The notes under the pieces: generated by a model
What the model was told of the DNA's origin: nothing
Seen by the model: the letters and a program-made list of their open reading frames with translations, nothing else
Databases searched by the model: none
Assembly: GCA_006538405.1 (NCBI GenBank)
Contig: BJKQ01000013.1
Coordinates: 186,001 to 250,000, forward strand
DNA from: Hansfordia pulvinata
Lineage: Eukaryota; Ascomycota; Sordariomycetes; Xylariales
Reading direction: 5' to 3'
Length of the DNA: 64,000 nucleotides
Shown here: positions 36,361 through 48,347 of the stretch, in pieces
How the letters are laid out: each line of letters begins with the position of its first letter
Position numbering within the stretch: position 1 is the first letter of the stretch
Translations under genes and position numbers: made by a program

Positions 36361-39300
36361 TTAACGTCTCCCTTTTAATAACTTATACTTAACGTTATTA
36401 ATAATAATATAATATAATTTTAATACATACCGCGCTTATATTAATAAAATAAGGTTAACGTATTAAAGTATATACTTTAACCGTTATAATAATTAATTTA
36501 AGCGTTATTAAATTAATATAATAATACCTTTATAATCGTAAAGGAATCGTTAATAATTTACACTTATTATATACGTGTTTATTTTATTATAATAATTAAT
36601 TAAAAAATATATTATATATAAATTTTTTAATTTATATAATTAATAAATAATCGCGCGTTTTTATATAATTAATACGCTTTAATCCGTTATCTTTTTAAAT
36701 ATAAAATAATATTACCTTTTTTAATTTTATATTCCTTTTTTTATTAATCTTAAAGTCTTCCTTTTTAACTCCCTTATTATTTACACCTTATTTACACCCT
36801 TTTTATTTAATTAAATTTCTCTTTTATTTAATTTTTAATATAATTAATAATAAGTTTAATAACCTTAAATTAAAGTTATTAAATAATTAATTAAATAATA
36901 ATAAAAACCTTATTAATACCTTTAATAGTTTTAAAAATAAAGATAAAGGAGAGCTTATAAATCCCTTTTAAAACCCGCTTAAATTATCTTATAATTAAAA
37001 CGAAAGCGATAACTCGATTATTTAAACTTTTAATAAACCTTATAATAATAAGAATATTATTACTTTTAAGTTAACTTTTAAAAGTAAGCGTGGCGGCGTT
37101 ATTACCACCTTTATTTTAAGATATAAGGTTTAAAAATCTTATATTATAAAACCCTTTTAATACTTAATTAAATTATTATTAACTTTTATATAAAAGCGTT
37201 ATAATATTATTATAAATAAGACCCTTTTTAAAAAGCCTTATTAATAAGGTATTTATATTAAAAATAAGGTATATAATAAATATAAATTAACCGTTATTAC
37301 TTTAAAATTTTATAAAAAATATATAAGTGTAATTATTTATGTTTATTAATTTAAATATTATATTTTATTTAAGGTTATTTACGAGTTCGATTAACTTATA
37401 AGTTTTATTTATACTTATTATTAAAAAGGTAATTATATTAATAAGCTTATAAATTAAATTCCTTTTAATACCTTTATAATTCTTTATAAAGGTTTTTTAA
37501 TATTTTATTTATATATAATTACTTATTATACTTAAGTATAATATTATACGCTTTACGATTCTTTTTAATTTTATATTTAATATTTATTAAAAAAAGAATA
37601 TTTACTTTAATAAAGAAAAGTAATAAAAAGATATTACTTTAACGTAATTTCGCTTAAAAAAGGCTTTTAAATCCTTTATAATTATATATAAAATAAAGTA
37701 AGGTTTATTTAATATTAAAAAAATTATTAACGATACGCGTAATAATTACCGTATTATTATTATATAAGTATATTAAACTTATATTTATATAATCTTGCTT
37801 ATTAAACTTAAAGTAATAAGTACCCTTTTAATTATACTTATTTTATAAGGGTTTTAATTTATTTTAATAAAGGTTTTTATAATTTAAGATTAAAAAAGAA
37901 TTTTATATTAAAATAATAATATTATTATACCTTATTAAGGCTTAAGGTTATTAAGCTTAATACGTTATTATTACTTAATATATATAAAATATATAAGATC
38001 TTATAAGTAAAAAGCTTAACCTTATTTTAAAACGTGATTACCTTAATATTAAAGATGCTTTTACTCCTTTTATTTATTATTAAAAGTTAAAGGGTATTTA
38101 TAAGGTATTTAATACGTTTATAATTTAATTTTAAATTAAAAGGGTTTTAAATCCTTTTTTAAAGAATATAACTTCTTATAATTAAGCTATAAATAGCTTA
38201 TAAATTCGCACTTTAATAAAAGGGGTTTTAAGGCCGTTTTAAGCCCTTTAACTTAAGTGTCTTTTTTAAAATCTTATTAATAAAAGATTGTTTTACCTTA
38301 ATACTTTTTAAGAACTTAATAATTACTTACTTTATATTTTATATATCGTTCTTATATATTTATTAATTATACTTATAAGGTTACTTTACTTATTTTACTT
38401 TTCAATAATTTATACCTTTATTAACACGGTAATTAATAATATTTAATATAAGTAATAAGTTATATATATAAGCGGTTTAAGGCTTTAAATATTAAATTAA
38501 AAATATATTATAAATTTAATTATATTTTAAAAATAATATAAGCTTATATATTATACGGCTTATTAACTTTAAGATTTAAAATAATCTTATATATTTTAAT
38601 AAAATTTTCTTATACTTTATATAAAAGTTTATAATTAATAAGGCTATTAATTAACCCTTTTATAATTATAAAGGTTAATACTTTTTATTATAATACTTTT
38701 ATTATCGTTTTATTACTTTATACCATCTTTCTTATAATATTTATTATAGATTCGTTAACTTTTTTAACTTATCTTTTATTATAAAGATTAATATGCTTTC
38801 TCTTTTATAAGTAATATACTTAACGTTAAGTAAGTTAAGTTATTAATTATATAATATTTAAAAAGGGCTTTATTTTATTAATATATTTATATTATTATTA
38901 ATCGTAAAGTACACGTTTATTAATAATATTAATTAACACTTTATTTATTTTTATATAAAGTAATATAAGTACGTTTTAAGTATAATATTTATACGTTTTA
39001 TTTATTTATTAATTTATATATAAAACGTAATTAAATACCTTTTTTAATATATAAGTAATAATATAAGTTAAATTAATATTAATTAATAAATAACGAGCCT
39101 TTATTTATTAATATATCTTTAAGGTTATTAAACTTATAATAAACTTTAATATATAATAACGTAATAAGCTTTTTTATTATAATTATATTTAAAATAGCTT
39201 AAAACATATATAATTTTAAGAACTTATTTATAAGGATAAGGATACTATTTACTTATTACTTTTAATATTATACCTTTAATAATCTTATAATAAAGTTTAT

Positions 39301-42300
39301 AAATAACTTTTATATAAAAGTATTTAATATTAATAAGCTTTATAATTTATTATAAGGTCGGTAACGTTTCGCCTTTAAACTTATATAGATTTTATATTAT
39401 TTAATATATACTTAAACTTTTATTTCTTATAATAATTAATAAAACTTTTAATTAATTAATTTAAATATTTTATTAACTTTAAAGTGCCTTATTAATAAAT
39501 CGTTATAATATATTTATAATAATTAATATTTAATATTATCCTTAATAAGTATAAATATCTTCCTTTTATAATATAAAAAAGGCCTTTATATAATTTAATT
39601 TAGATATACGTTAATTCTCTTATAAATCTTAATATATTTTATATCTTTTCTTTAAGCTTATATTAAAAGCTTTTTTAATATTATAAACGGTTCCTTTATA
39701 TATAAAGTGTTTTATTTTATAATATTATATGCACGGCTTTATATAATTACTTATACTTTATATATTTTAAAAACGGTGATAATATATATTAAAAGGTTAA
39801 TAAGCTGATTATTAACGTTATTATTTTTATTTTAAGCTTTTATTTTATTATAAGTAAAAGTTTTAAGTTATTAAGCTTATCGCTTTAATAATTTAACCGT
39901 TTTAAAAGCGGATTAATAAGGTTTCGCTTTTTTAATTAATGCTTAATTTTAAAGTTAAAAAGGTTAAGGAATAAAAGTTATTTAACTTATTAACCGTTTA
40001 AGTATATAAACTTTATAAATATATATAAATTATTATAATCGCTTAAAACTTTTATAAAGAACTTAAAGCCTTATAAGTAATATTATTAATATTTAAAATT
40101 ACTTATTATTATAAGTATCTTTTAATTATTTATAATATATTACGATTTAACCTTAAATAACTTATAAGATTAAAACGTTATTAAGTATTATTTACCTTTT
40201 TTATTAAGTTATAAAAGGATCTTAAATATACTTAAGCTTAAAACGTCGGTTTTTACACGTATATACTTTTTTAAATTAAAGTAAAGTAATAAGGGAGCTT
40301 TTTTAAATACTTAAATTAAGCTAAAAAACGCCTTTTTAATTAATATATTAAGGAATTTATCTCTTTTAAGCTTTAACGGGGATTTAAACTTTTTTAAATA
40401 ATTAATTAAAAGAGAAGTAATCCTTAAAAATCCGTTTATAAAGCGTTAATAAAAGTTAATAAAGTTAATAAAGACTTAAATATAATATTAAGACTTTAAT
40501 AAAGGTTAATAAATAATTATATTAACCTTTATAAGGTTTATAAAAATTCCTTTAATAAAGATTATATATTTTAAAAACTTTAAGGACTCCTTAAAAAATT
40601 AACACTTTAATAGCTTAATATAAAGGCTTATATTAAGCAATGCTTAAATTATTATTTATAAGTGTTTCGTATGTGTTTTATTATCCTTAAAGTAAATAAG
40701 AATATTATTTAAATAAACGATATATATATTATTAAGTTAATCTTTTAACACTTTATTAATATAAGCTTAAAAAATAATAAAAGTATTATTTAAGCTTATA
40801 AATATAATTAAGAACTTATAATACTTATATTAAGTATAAAACGTAATCTTTTACTTATCGCTTTAATATATATATATATAATAATATATATCCTTTAAGT
40901 TTAACTTATTAAAAATATAAGCTTTTAACACTTTATTAAGTAGCTTTAAAATAAAAGGTAATATATATTAATTTTTAATCGTTACCTTATTAAGTCCTTT
41001 ATAATTTATATATAAATAAAGTGTTTTATTATACTTAAAAATAAAAAGGATAAAGGCCCTTATTAAGCTCTTTAATAGCTTTATTTTCTTAATACTTTAT
41101 ATCTTTTTAATAAACTTATATAATTCTTATAATTTATTATTTATTAATAAATAAATAAGTATATATAAAGGATCCTTATTTAATTATAAATTAATAATAT
41201 AATTAACCCTTTTATATAAAAGGAGCTTAATAACGTTATTTATATTAAAGAACTCTTTAAACTTTTAAAGATAAGTAAAAATAAGCTTAATTTCCTTATA
41301 ATTTTAACCCGTAAAAATGTTTATTACCTTTATTAATAAGTTAAAGTTTATTTATATTATTACGTAATAATAAGTACTCTTATTTTAAGTCCGTTAAAAT
41401 TTTTAACGTGGCTTTAATATAAATTTAATTAAGTTATATTTAAATTATTAATAACTTATACTTAATTATAACGTGATTCGCTTTTAAGTTATAATATTAT
41501 TAAATAAAAGTAATAAGTTATTAAATAATTTAAGGTCCCGGTTAATTATTAAATAAGGAACTTATAAAGTTCGCTTAATCCCTTTATTATTTTAAAGTGT
41601 TATTATTATTTAATAAGATTTATAAGTTTTAATAAGTATTTATATTATATCCGTAAAGGATATAAGCTTTATTAAGGCTTAATTTAATTTATATTAAGCT
41701 ATAAAGTTTAAATTAATTAAATTAACCTTTAAATAAGTATTTAAGTTTATATATATACTTAACTTTAAAGCTCCTTTATAAGGTGGCCGTATTAAGTAAG
41801 GTATATAAAACCGTATAAGCAGATTTATAAATTAATATAAATTAAGGGTAAAATATATAAAGGCTTATATTACCTTTTCACTTATTTTCTTAATTAATTT
41901 ATAAGGTTTTTAAGTGAGTTTTTATCCTTTTTTTACTTTACCTTTAACTTACGGTATTTTAATTTAATATAATCTTTCTTATTATAATAATAATAAGTAA
42001 TACCCTTTTTTTAATTAATAAGCTTTTACTTTTTAATATTAAGGTTATTTAACTTTAAATTATTATTATTTTTACGTTTTTTTATTAATTTTTATTATTA
42101 ACGTTATTAAGTATATTTTAAAAGTTTTTTAATAATATATCGTCTTTATATTAAAAGGTCTTTTTAATAAACTTTTTCTCTTTTATACTTAATAATTCTT
42201 AACGTTAAGTAATAAGCTTTATTATTATTATATGCTTAATAAGTAACTTAATTATATAATTAAAAATACTGTTTTATAATATAAAAAGTAATTTCTTTAA

Positions 42301-42659
42301 AAATAATAAGGCTTATTCTTAATTAATATAAAACTTAAATTAATACTTTAACTTAATTAAATATTAATTAAATTAATAAGGATCTTAACTTAAACGTTAA
42401 GCGGCTTATTTTTATTACGTATTTAAAGCTATTTACTTATAAGTAAAGTGTTTAATAATAAACTTAATTTATTTTATAAATTCTTATTAACTTCCTTTAA
42501 AGGTATATAGCTTTTTTTAAGATAACGTCTTATAATAAGTTTAATATAAGCCTTTATAAGTCTTATTTAACTTTTTATAATTAAAGATAACCTTCTTTTT
42601 ACCGTTTTATATACGTTTTAAGAAAGCTTAAAAGACGGTCTTATAATTAACTTATTAAG

Positions 42660-43401
42660 TATTTTATTAAAAGAAAGTAAACTTTATATTAAACGCCTTA
42701 ATATTATTTATATTAACGTAACGGCTTATATTTAAAGGGCTTATAAATTTAAGCAGTTTAATATATAAGTCTTCTTTTAAATTTAAGTTTAACTTTAAAG
42801 AGGGGGTTCTTTACTTTTAAAAATCACCTTTATTTTAAGGGCGATTTAACTTTAAGCGTTATTTAAGTCCTTCGCGTTTTAATTAATAACACGGTTATTA
42901 TTAAGTTAAGTTTCGTATCCCGTTACGTGTTAAGTTAAAGATCTTTAACTTTTATAATCTTTTTTAAATATTATTTATTTTTATTAATATATTATTTAAT
43001 TACTTTTATAATTATCTTTTTTTTACTTATAAAAGAGATAAGTTATTATTTAAATCCTTTTAAAAATTATTCTTATTTTATAAGGGTAATAATTATTATT
43101 TATTAACGATTTAAGGTAAATCGGTTAATTAAGTATAAGATAATCCCTTTTTAATATTATTATTTTTAATAATAAAAGCTATTATTTTAAGTAATTAAAA
43201 AGCGAAGGTTTAAAATTATTATAAGTAAAAGATATAATTAAATAAAGTAATATTAAAAAAGTAATATAAGGTTTATAATAAATAAGAATTAAACCTTAAA
43301 CCTTTATGTTTAATAAAAGATTTAAGGGGTATTTATAAGGAGTTTATATTAATCTTATATAAGAATATATTAAGTTAAGTTAAGACTTCTCTTTATAATA
43401 A
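42660..43401. repeat. Terminal unit, copy 1 of a 742 bp tandem pair
   Basis: Begins TATTTTATTAAAAGAAAG and ends with the same 200 bp segment found at the left end of the element. It is followed at once by a second copy. Differences between copies are mostly C/T and G/A transitions, as expected if RIP acted on both. Confidence 0.8.
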
Positions 43402-44141
43402 TATCTTATTAAAAGAAAGTAAACTTTATATTAAGCGCTTTAATATTATTTACATTAATGTAACGGCTTATATTTAAAGGGCTTATAAATTTAAGTAGCT
43501 TAATATATAAGTCTTTTTTTAAATTTAAGTTTAACTTTAAGGAAAGGGTTCTTTACTTTTAAGAATCTCCTTTATTTTAAGGGCGATTCGACTTTAAGTG
43601 TTATTTAAGTCTTTTACGTTTTAATCGATAACACGGTTATTATTAATTTAAGTTTCGTACCTTATTATATATTAAGTTAAAGATTTTTAACTTTTATAAT
43701 CTTTTTTAAATATTATTTATATTTATTAATATATTATTTAATCGCTTTTATAATTATTTTTTTTATTTATAAAAGAGATAAGTTATTATTTTAATCCTTT
43801 TAAGAATTATTCCCGTTTTATAAAGGTGATAATTATTATTTATTAACGATTTAAGGTGGATTAATTAATTAAGTATAAGATAATCCCTTTTTAATATTAT
43901 CGTTTTTAACGGTAAAAGTTATTACTTTAAGTAATTAAAAAGTAAAGGTTTAAAATTATTATAAGTAAGAGACACGATTAAGTAAAGCAATATTAAAAAG
44001 GTAATATAAGATATATAATAAATAAGAATTAAACCTTAAACCTCCACGTTTAATAAGAGATTTAAGGGGTATTTATAAGGAGTTCGTACTGGTCTTATAT
44101 AAGAATGCATTAAGCTAAGCTAAGACTTCTCCTTATAATAA
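43402..44141. repeat. Terminal unit, copy 2 of a 742 bp tandem pair
   Basis: Begins TATCTTATTAAAAGAAAG and runs to about 44141, where GC content recovers. Its right third is less RIP-mutated (it keeps more CA and TG) than copy 1. The abutting pair could be adjacent LTRs left by tandem insertion or unequal exchange. Confidence 0.8.
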
Positions 44142-44522
44142 GGCTTAAGATAAAGATGCCCACGGACGAAGGTTAAAAAACGTGTCCGAAAATTAAGCCT
44201 TTCACCGATATAGGTAAAAGGTGGGTCAGTTTTAAGAAAAAAGTGAGATTTAAGAGGGAAGGTACGAGGTCATAAGGATAAGTTATGTAAGTGGAGCTGG
44301 TACGGTTTTCGGATCTAACCTATTCTAGCCATTTTTATGGGCTCTTCTCTGGTGCTGATAAGATTGATCTCGGGCTGATAAGTGAGAAAGTCCAGGTGTT
44401 TATAGCCATTCAATAATGATGATAATCTCATTACTCAGTTACTTCAGATGGCTAGTAGAAGCCAAGAGGCACTAATGCACTACCTGACAGGGGGAACATG
44501 ACTTCGGCCTGCAACCTCGTAT
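44142..44522. other. Transition region right of the AT block
   Basis: Moderately AT-rich DNA leading into the small secreted-protein gene. Nothing recognisable; it should contain that gene's 3' UTR. Confidence 0.55.
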
Positions 44523-44849
44523 CTAGTACTTTGTAAAACCATTGCTCTTCAAAAAGCTTTGCAGGTCCTTTCCCTGTTTAGACGCCTCGGACCTGGATGT
44601 CGACAAATCGACCCTATCCACGACCTTGTCGGTGCATTCCTGCTGCTCTTCGGGCGTATTCTTTCCGGCACACCCGGCGCGTTCATAGGCGTCGATGAGG
44701 TTGTTAACCTCCTTTTGAACCTCCCAGTGGGTGTATTCATCTAAAGCGCGCGCCGACAACCGTTGAAGGTCGGGGACGTTCATCGGAACGGCGGTGGCAG
44801 ATAGTGCCTGGAGGGCGAGGAGCAAGGCCGAGATCGTTGGAGCGTACAT
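44523..44849 (-). CDS. Small secreted protein, 108 residues
   Basis: A single exon. The N-terminus (MYAPTISALLLALQALSATA) is a clear signal peptide with probable cleavage after AVP or ATA near residue 20. The mature part is charged and helical-looking, with NNLIDAYERAGCAGKN and EEQQECTDKVVDRV supplying two cysteines that could form one disulfide; it ends FLKSNGFTKY. No known domain is recognised. A TATATAAG box is read on the minus strand near 44975, about 120 bases upstream, which supports the start. The gene begins 380 bases from the RIP block, a setting typical of fungal effector candidates, but function is unknown. The frame is intact, with no RIP-like stops. Confidence 0.75.
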   Translation of the reverse strand: MYAPTISALLLALQALSATAVPMNVPDLQRLSARALDEYTHWEVQKEVNNLIDAYERAGCAGKNTPEEQQECTDKVVDRVDLSTSRSEASKQGKDLQSFLKSNGFTKY

Positions 44850-46509
44850 CTTGTAAGATGGAATGAAATGGTCGTTGATGGTTGGGTCAGTTAGGAGCCG
44901 ATATGACGAGTGTGATCTATGTCGTTGCTTGCACGAAATAGCAGGGAACTTCGGAAGGCGGGACTCTTATATAGTACGCGAGTCTGTTGAAAGTGGGGAG
45001 ATGATATGGAGAACAGTTATCCAAGACGTGCTCGATGCCCTGTTTTCAGCAGGGCGAGCGAGATGAATTGCGACCCACGCAGCTGAGCTGAACCCTGGCA
45101 AGTTCTGGAAGAGCTGGAACCGGCGCAGAGCTGATAAGTAGCGCACGTACAGGGTTGCAAGTCGCGAGAATAACCAATATTTAGAACGTGCTTGACGTCC
45201 TATATTTAGGGAAGCGAGCAGCTGCGATCCACGCAGCTGAGTGACACTTGGGATGTCTCGGAGGAGCTGAAGTGTGCGCAAGGGTCATAAGACGGGCGGG
45301 GGGGCAGCACGCCGCGAGCTGTCACCACGGCGCTGCCCGTGTTGCTGGTGGTGGACCCCATGAGGCTGGTCGAGGCGCGGAGCGTGGCAAGTGTCACGGG
45401 CTTGCCCGTATGACATGTTGATCATGAGTGCTGCCAAAGTTGCCACTTGAAGTTGCTGGAGTAATAACCCTGTATCTTCTGATGACGGTGCAGCCCAGCC
45501 GGCCAGTGCCTTTGCTCTACTAGGGCCAAAAACGAAGGTCTTCCAGCAAGCGAGACCAGTCGGTCAGTGTCCATGTTTGTGTCCCTACGCCTGAGTACCA
45601 GACAATGATCAGACCGGTGATGGTGCCGTAGCGAGCCTGGGTGTTCTGAGGGGAATTGGCGGGGGCGCGATTAGTTATTGTAAGTATACGCTGGCTGTGT
45701 CACCAAAAATATCTTTTCTTTTAAGGCTTCCCGCAGTAGCAAAAGCTATTCGGACCGTGAATCGGAAAGGTCAATTCGCAAAGTGAACCACCTGGGTAAA
45801 AGGTATTACTTGCGTATTCGGCGACAGCGAGCAAGAATAAAGCACACACGGTCTGCATCCAATCAAGAACTCGTGGGTAGCTTCAGGGCTTCCAATCATC
45901 GACCAGACCGTTCAGAGAGGTCACCCCTTCTTGAAATTCGTTCCTTACCAAGATCATCTTAGTTTCTGTTAACCGTCAGCGTGAAGCCGTTTTCCGCCCT
46001 TTCAATATGTCCTGAGAATTACAGCGGCTACGTGATTTCCTTTCCATTGCTTCAGAAGTGTTTGCACCGGCACTGAGCCCGGGAGGGGCGCAAGGCTCAC
46101 AAATCACGGCTGGCTCCCGAGCGGCAAAGATCTCTTCGGCCGTGATATCGAGGCTGCACGAGGCCCTTCATGCCAGAGCAGCCTGCTCGAGGTGCCACTC
46201 TTGCAAGGGCCACCAACGAGTTGGTCGTAGAGGCTTGTGGGATCAACCACTTTAAAACGTACAGGCCGCTCGTCGCACACCATGTTCTCGCTGCCGTATC
46301 GTGGTATGCAGATGTGCGAAAGAAACAAGCTAATCGAGGACTTGATTTTAGTAAGAGAATGCAACGCAAGAAGGCTGTCGTATAATGTCAACTGAAGAAC
46401 CGGTTAAGATTGACGACTAGTTAGATACATATGCAACTTGTTGCTCGATACTTTCTTCATTCTGCCACTGATCCTAATACGCCGGGTAATGTCCAATTGA
46501 CCAATACCA
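44850..46509. other. Intergenic region with a degenerate direct repeat
   Basis: No gene supported. Two diverged copies of a roughly 100 bp segment, starting ACGTGCT near 45028 and 45186 and sharing CACGCAGCTGAG, indicate an old local duplication. TATA-like sequence for the secreted-protein gene lies at the left end. Confidence 0.5.
45028..45290. repeat. Diverged local direct repeat (two copies)
   Basis: Copies start near 45028 and 45186. They share ACGTGCT, GCGAGC and the 12-mer CACGCAGCTGAG in the same order and similar spacing, but with many substitutions. Non-coding. Confidence 0.5.
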
Positions 46510-47037
46510 TCACAGCCAGTTGGAAAGACCATCTGGAGACCTATATAAAGTCTTCAAGCCAAGTTCTTCGACAAACTCCTGATCTTCCTTGTCGAGCTTT
46601 GGGTTCGCTGGATGGAGCGTAGACATCCCAAACTGGTTTACAGGACAATTAAGATCAATGTAAGCCACCTTGCCTTCAGCTTCATCAGGCCTTTTAATAG
46701 CGCCCCGGCTGATCATCGCAGGAAACATTCGAATGGTTTGAACCGGTCTCTTTCCCTTCCGCTGATCTTGAATCGTGGGGAACTCGCAGTCATCTTTTCG
46801 CCGATACAACTCGACAGCGCAGCCCTCCACGTTGCGAAAGTCTGCGCTTGCTGATGTCCACTCCCAACACTGATGAGGCAATGTTCCGCGATCGAAGTAG
46901 TAACTAGGCTCCTCGGTTTGCTTGCTATATCTGAACTCGCCCTGCCACTTTTGCTCGGCAATGAAGTCGCTATATTCGATACATCGACTCGGCACATTCA
47001 ACGCCAGAGCGCTAAGGACCACTTAAAGTATCTGCAT
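46510..47037 (-). pseudogene. Small secreted cysteine-containing protein with stop in its signal peptide
   Basis: ATG at 47037 opens a frame reading Met-Gln-Ile-Leu, then TAA at 47025-47023, then continues open for 170 codons to 46510. Read through the stop, the N-terminus (VVLSALALNVPSRC after the stop) is a typical signal peptide. The mature part contains five cysteines (SRC, HQC, EGC, DDC, LNC), aromatic-rich segments such as EPSYYFDRGTLP and CWEWTSASADF, and a C-terminal NPKLDKEDQEFVEELG. A CAA codon changed to TAA would be a C-to-T change in CpA context, the RIP signature; the RIP block is about 2.4 kb away. The rest of the frame has no other stops, so inactivation looks recent. A non-AUG start downstream or a sequence error are alternatives. 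No family recognised. Confidence 0.65.
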
Positions 47038-47802
47038 GTCGGCTAGAATTTAGGTGTGACGACAATGAAGATGTCGATGAGGATATAAGGGTGAAAGGAT
47101 AAAAGGTCATGGTGAGGGCGACGAGCTTCAAGTTTATGAAGCTGAAGATACAAATCCCGTCAGTATTTGTTGAATAATAGAAATTAAAATAAGCGTCGGC
47201 GACCTGATGCTTCCCTCATGAGTAATAGCAACCTCAGCGGCGGCGACTTAAACCCTCACTGGTAGGGAATAGTCACTCAATCGTCGGCGGTCTAATCCTT
47301 TACTGGCAGGGATGATTAACTCAAGCGTCGGCGACCCAAGTCGGCGGCGTGTTTTCGCCATCGTATCACCATCAACTCGGGATCTCATAGGCGCTTTCGC
47401 AGACGGCTAGCAGAGGTGGGGACTGATGTTCCAGTCTCCCACAAGCGAAAAGAAGGTGAGGGCTGTCTCTCACTTGAAGAGCAACAGAAAGCAGCAGTCA
47501 TGAGCCCATGATGACGAATCAGGTCAAGTGATTTCATTGGGTGTGTCAAAATGAATCAAAATGTCGCTACATATATGCGTTCAATCATAATCTGCCGTCT
47601 CTCGCAACAACCAGGTGCGCACATGCCTCGGCCTTGACCTTCACTCGTCCGCAGGACTGCTGGCTGGCCTTCACATGGACCATGCGTCTGGTGGCTTGTC
47701 CACCGGGCCCGCCCGCATCAACCCGACTCGTTCGGGATGCAGACACGTCGTGATGGATTTGGAAAAGAAGATGCCGTATCTGGTCGTCTCGCCTCGCCCG
47801 GC
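47038..47802. other. Intergenic region with a degenerate minisatellite
   Basis: No gene seen. Contains roughly 45 bp repeats at about 47193-47350, described separately. Confidence 0.55.
47193..47350. repeat. Degenerate minisatellite, unit about 45 bp
   Basis: Three to four imperfect units each open with a GCGTCGGCGAC-like word (near 47193, 47237, 47282 and 47325). Each continues with a CCTCACTGGTAGGGA-like part. Unit divergence indicates age. Non-coding. Confidence 0.65.
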
Positions 47803-48347
47803 CTAGATGTCCGTCTGTTTTTCACCCTCTGCAAATGAAGAAAGTCAGCCACACGCAACTAAGTGCCGGGGATGTCGTTTTACTGAGTTTTACTAAAGAG
47901 AAAGAGAGAGAGGGAGAGGTTATACTGACGACGAAAGAGGCGCCACGCTGAGTTCCTGCAAAAGTCGTGCTCGCCCTCGGGGCCGCTGGTGTCGCAACTG
48001 TTGTAGCAGTAATCGATGGCCTCGATCTCGTAGCCGTCTTCAACGCAGACGAACAAGACGTTCTCGGGGTCGTTGCGGGCCCACCGTGGCAGACCGCTGC
48101 CCCTGTCTACGGCGTCGACAAGATCCCGGTAGCTCCAGTCTGATTCGCACGTTAGAAGGAGATGTCATCAGTCGCGACGGGCGGGGAGAAGGTGTGGATT
48201 GGGATGGGGCCGGGCCATGCGGCAGTTGGGGGTCTTACCCTTCCAGTCGATCAGCCACCAGCCGCAGTAGGTCTGCCCTTCGTTGCAGGACTGGGCCAGG
48301 GCGCCGGCGGCCATGGCGGCGAATGCAAAGACGGCGGGGGCCTTCAT
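47803..48347 (-). CDS. Small secreted six-cysteine protein, 114 residues
   Basis: Exons 48347-48239, 48139-47930 and 47828-47803 join in frame. The signal peptide is MKAPAVFAFAAMAAGALA with cleavage before QSC. The mature part is about 96 residues with six cysteines (QSC, TYC, FVC, DYC, NSC, DFC), enough for three disulfides. It also carries a Trp-rich stretch CGWWLIDWKDWSYRDLVDAV and ends RQGEKQTDI. The last exon is 26 nt; its acceptor follows GCTGAC plus TTTGCAG, a textbook branch site and 3' splice site. The second donor could be GTCAGT (used here) or the GTCGTC three bases earlier. A TATAAG box lies about 125 bases upstream near 48474. Composition, size and location suggest an apoplastic effector or antimicrobial-like protein, but no family is recognised. 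Confidence 0.75.

Larger units (their letters stand above)
35880..44141. mobile_element. RIP-degraded LTR-type retroelement (AT-rich block)
   Basis: About 8.3 kb of extremely AT-rich DNA with no open frame above 60 codons on either strand, set between GC-normal flanks. CpA and TpG are strongly depleted: most 60-base lines contain neither. C and G survive in contexts such as ACG, CCT and AGG. That is the pattern left by repeat-induced point mutation, which converts CpA to TpA in duplicated DNA in Pezizomycotina. A direct repeat of about 200 bp, beginning near ATTATAAGTAA and ending CTTTATAATAA-like, is found at about 36165-36360, 43200-43401 and 43965-44141. It therefore bounds both ends, as LTRs would. 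The coding regions are too mutated to assign a superfamily or orientation, so LTR retrotransposon is inference from structure. An alternative is a composite of nested repeats. Confidence 0.8.

Noticed and set aside
35880..44141. Centromere or mitochondrial insertion as explanation for the AT-rich block
   Set aside because: The specific loss of CpA/TpG and the direct repeats at both ends fit a RIP-mutated repeat element better; no mitochondrial gene motifs were seen.
47193..47350. CRISPR-like array
   Set aside because: Repeats are imperfect, abut without unique spacers, and the genome is eukaryotic.
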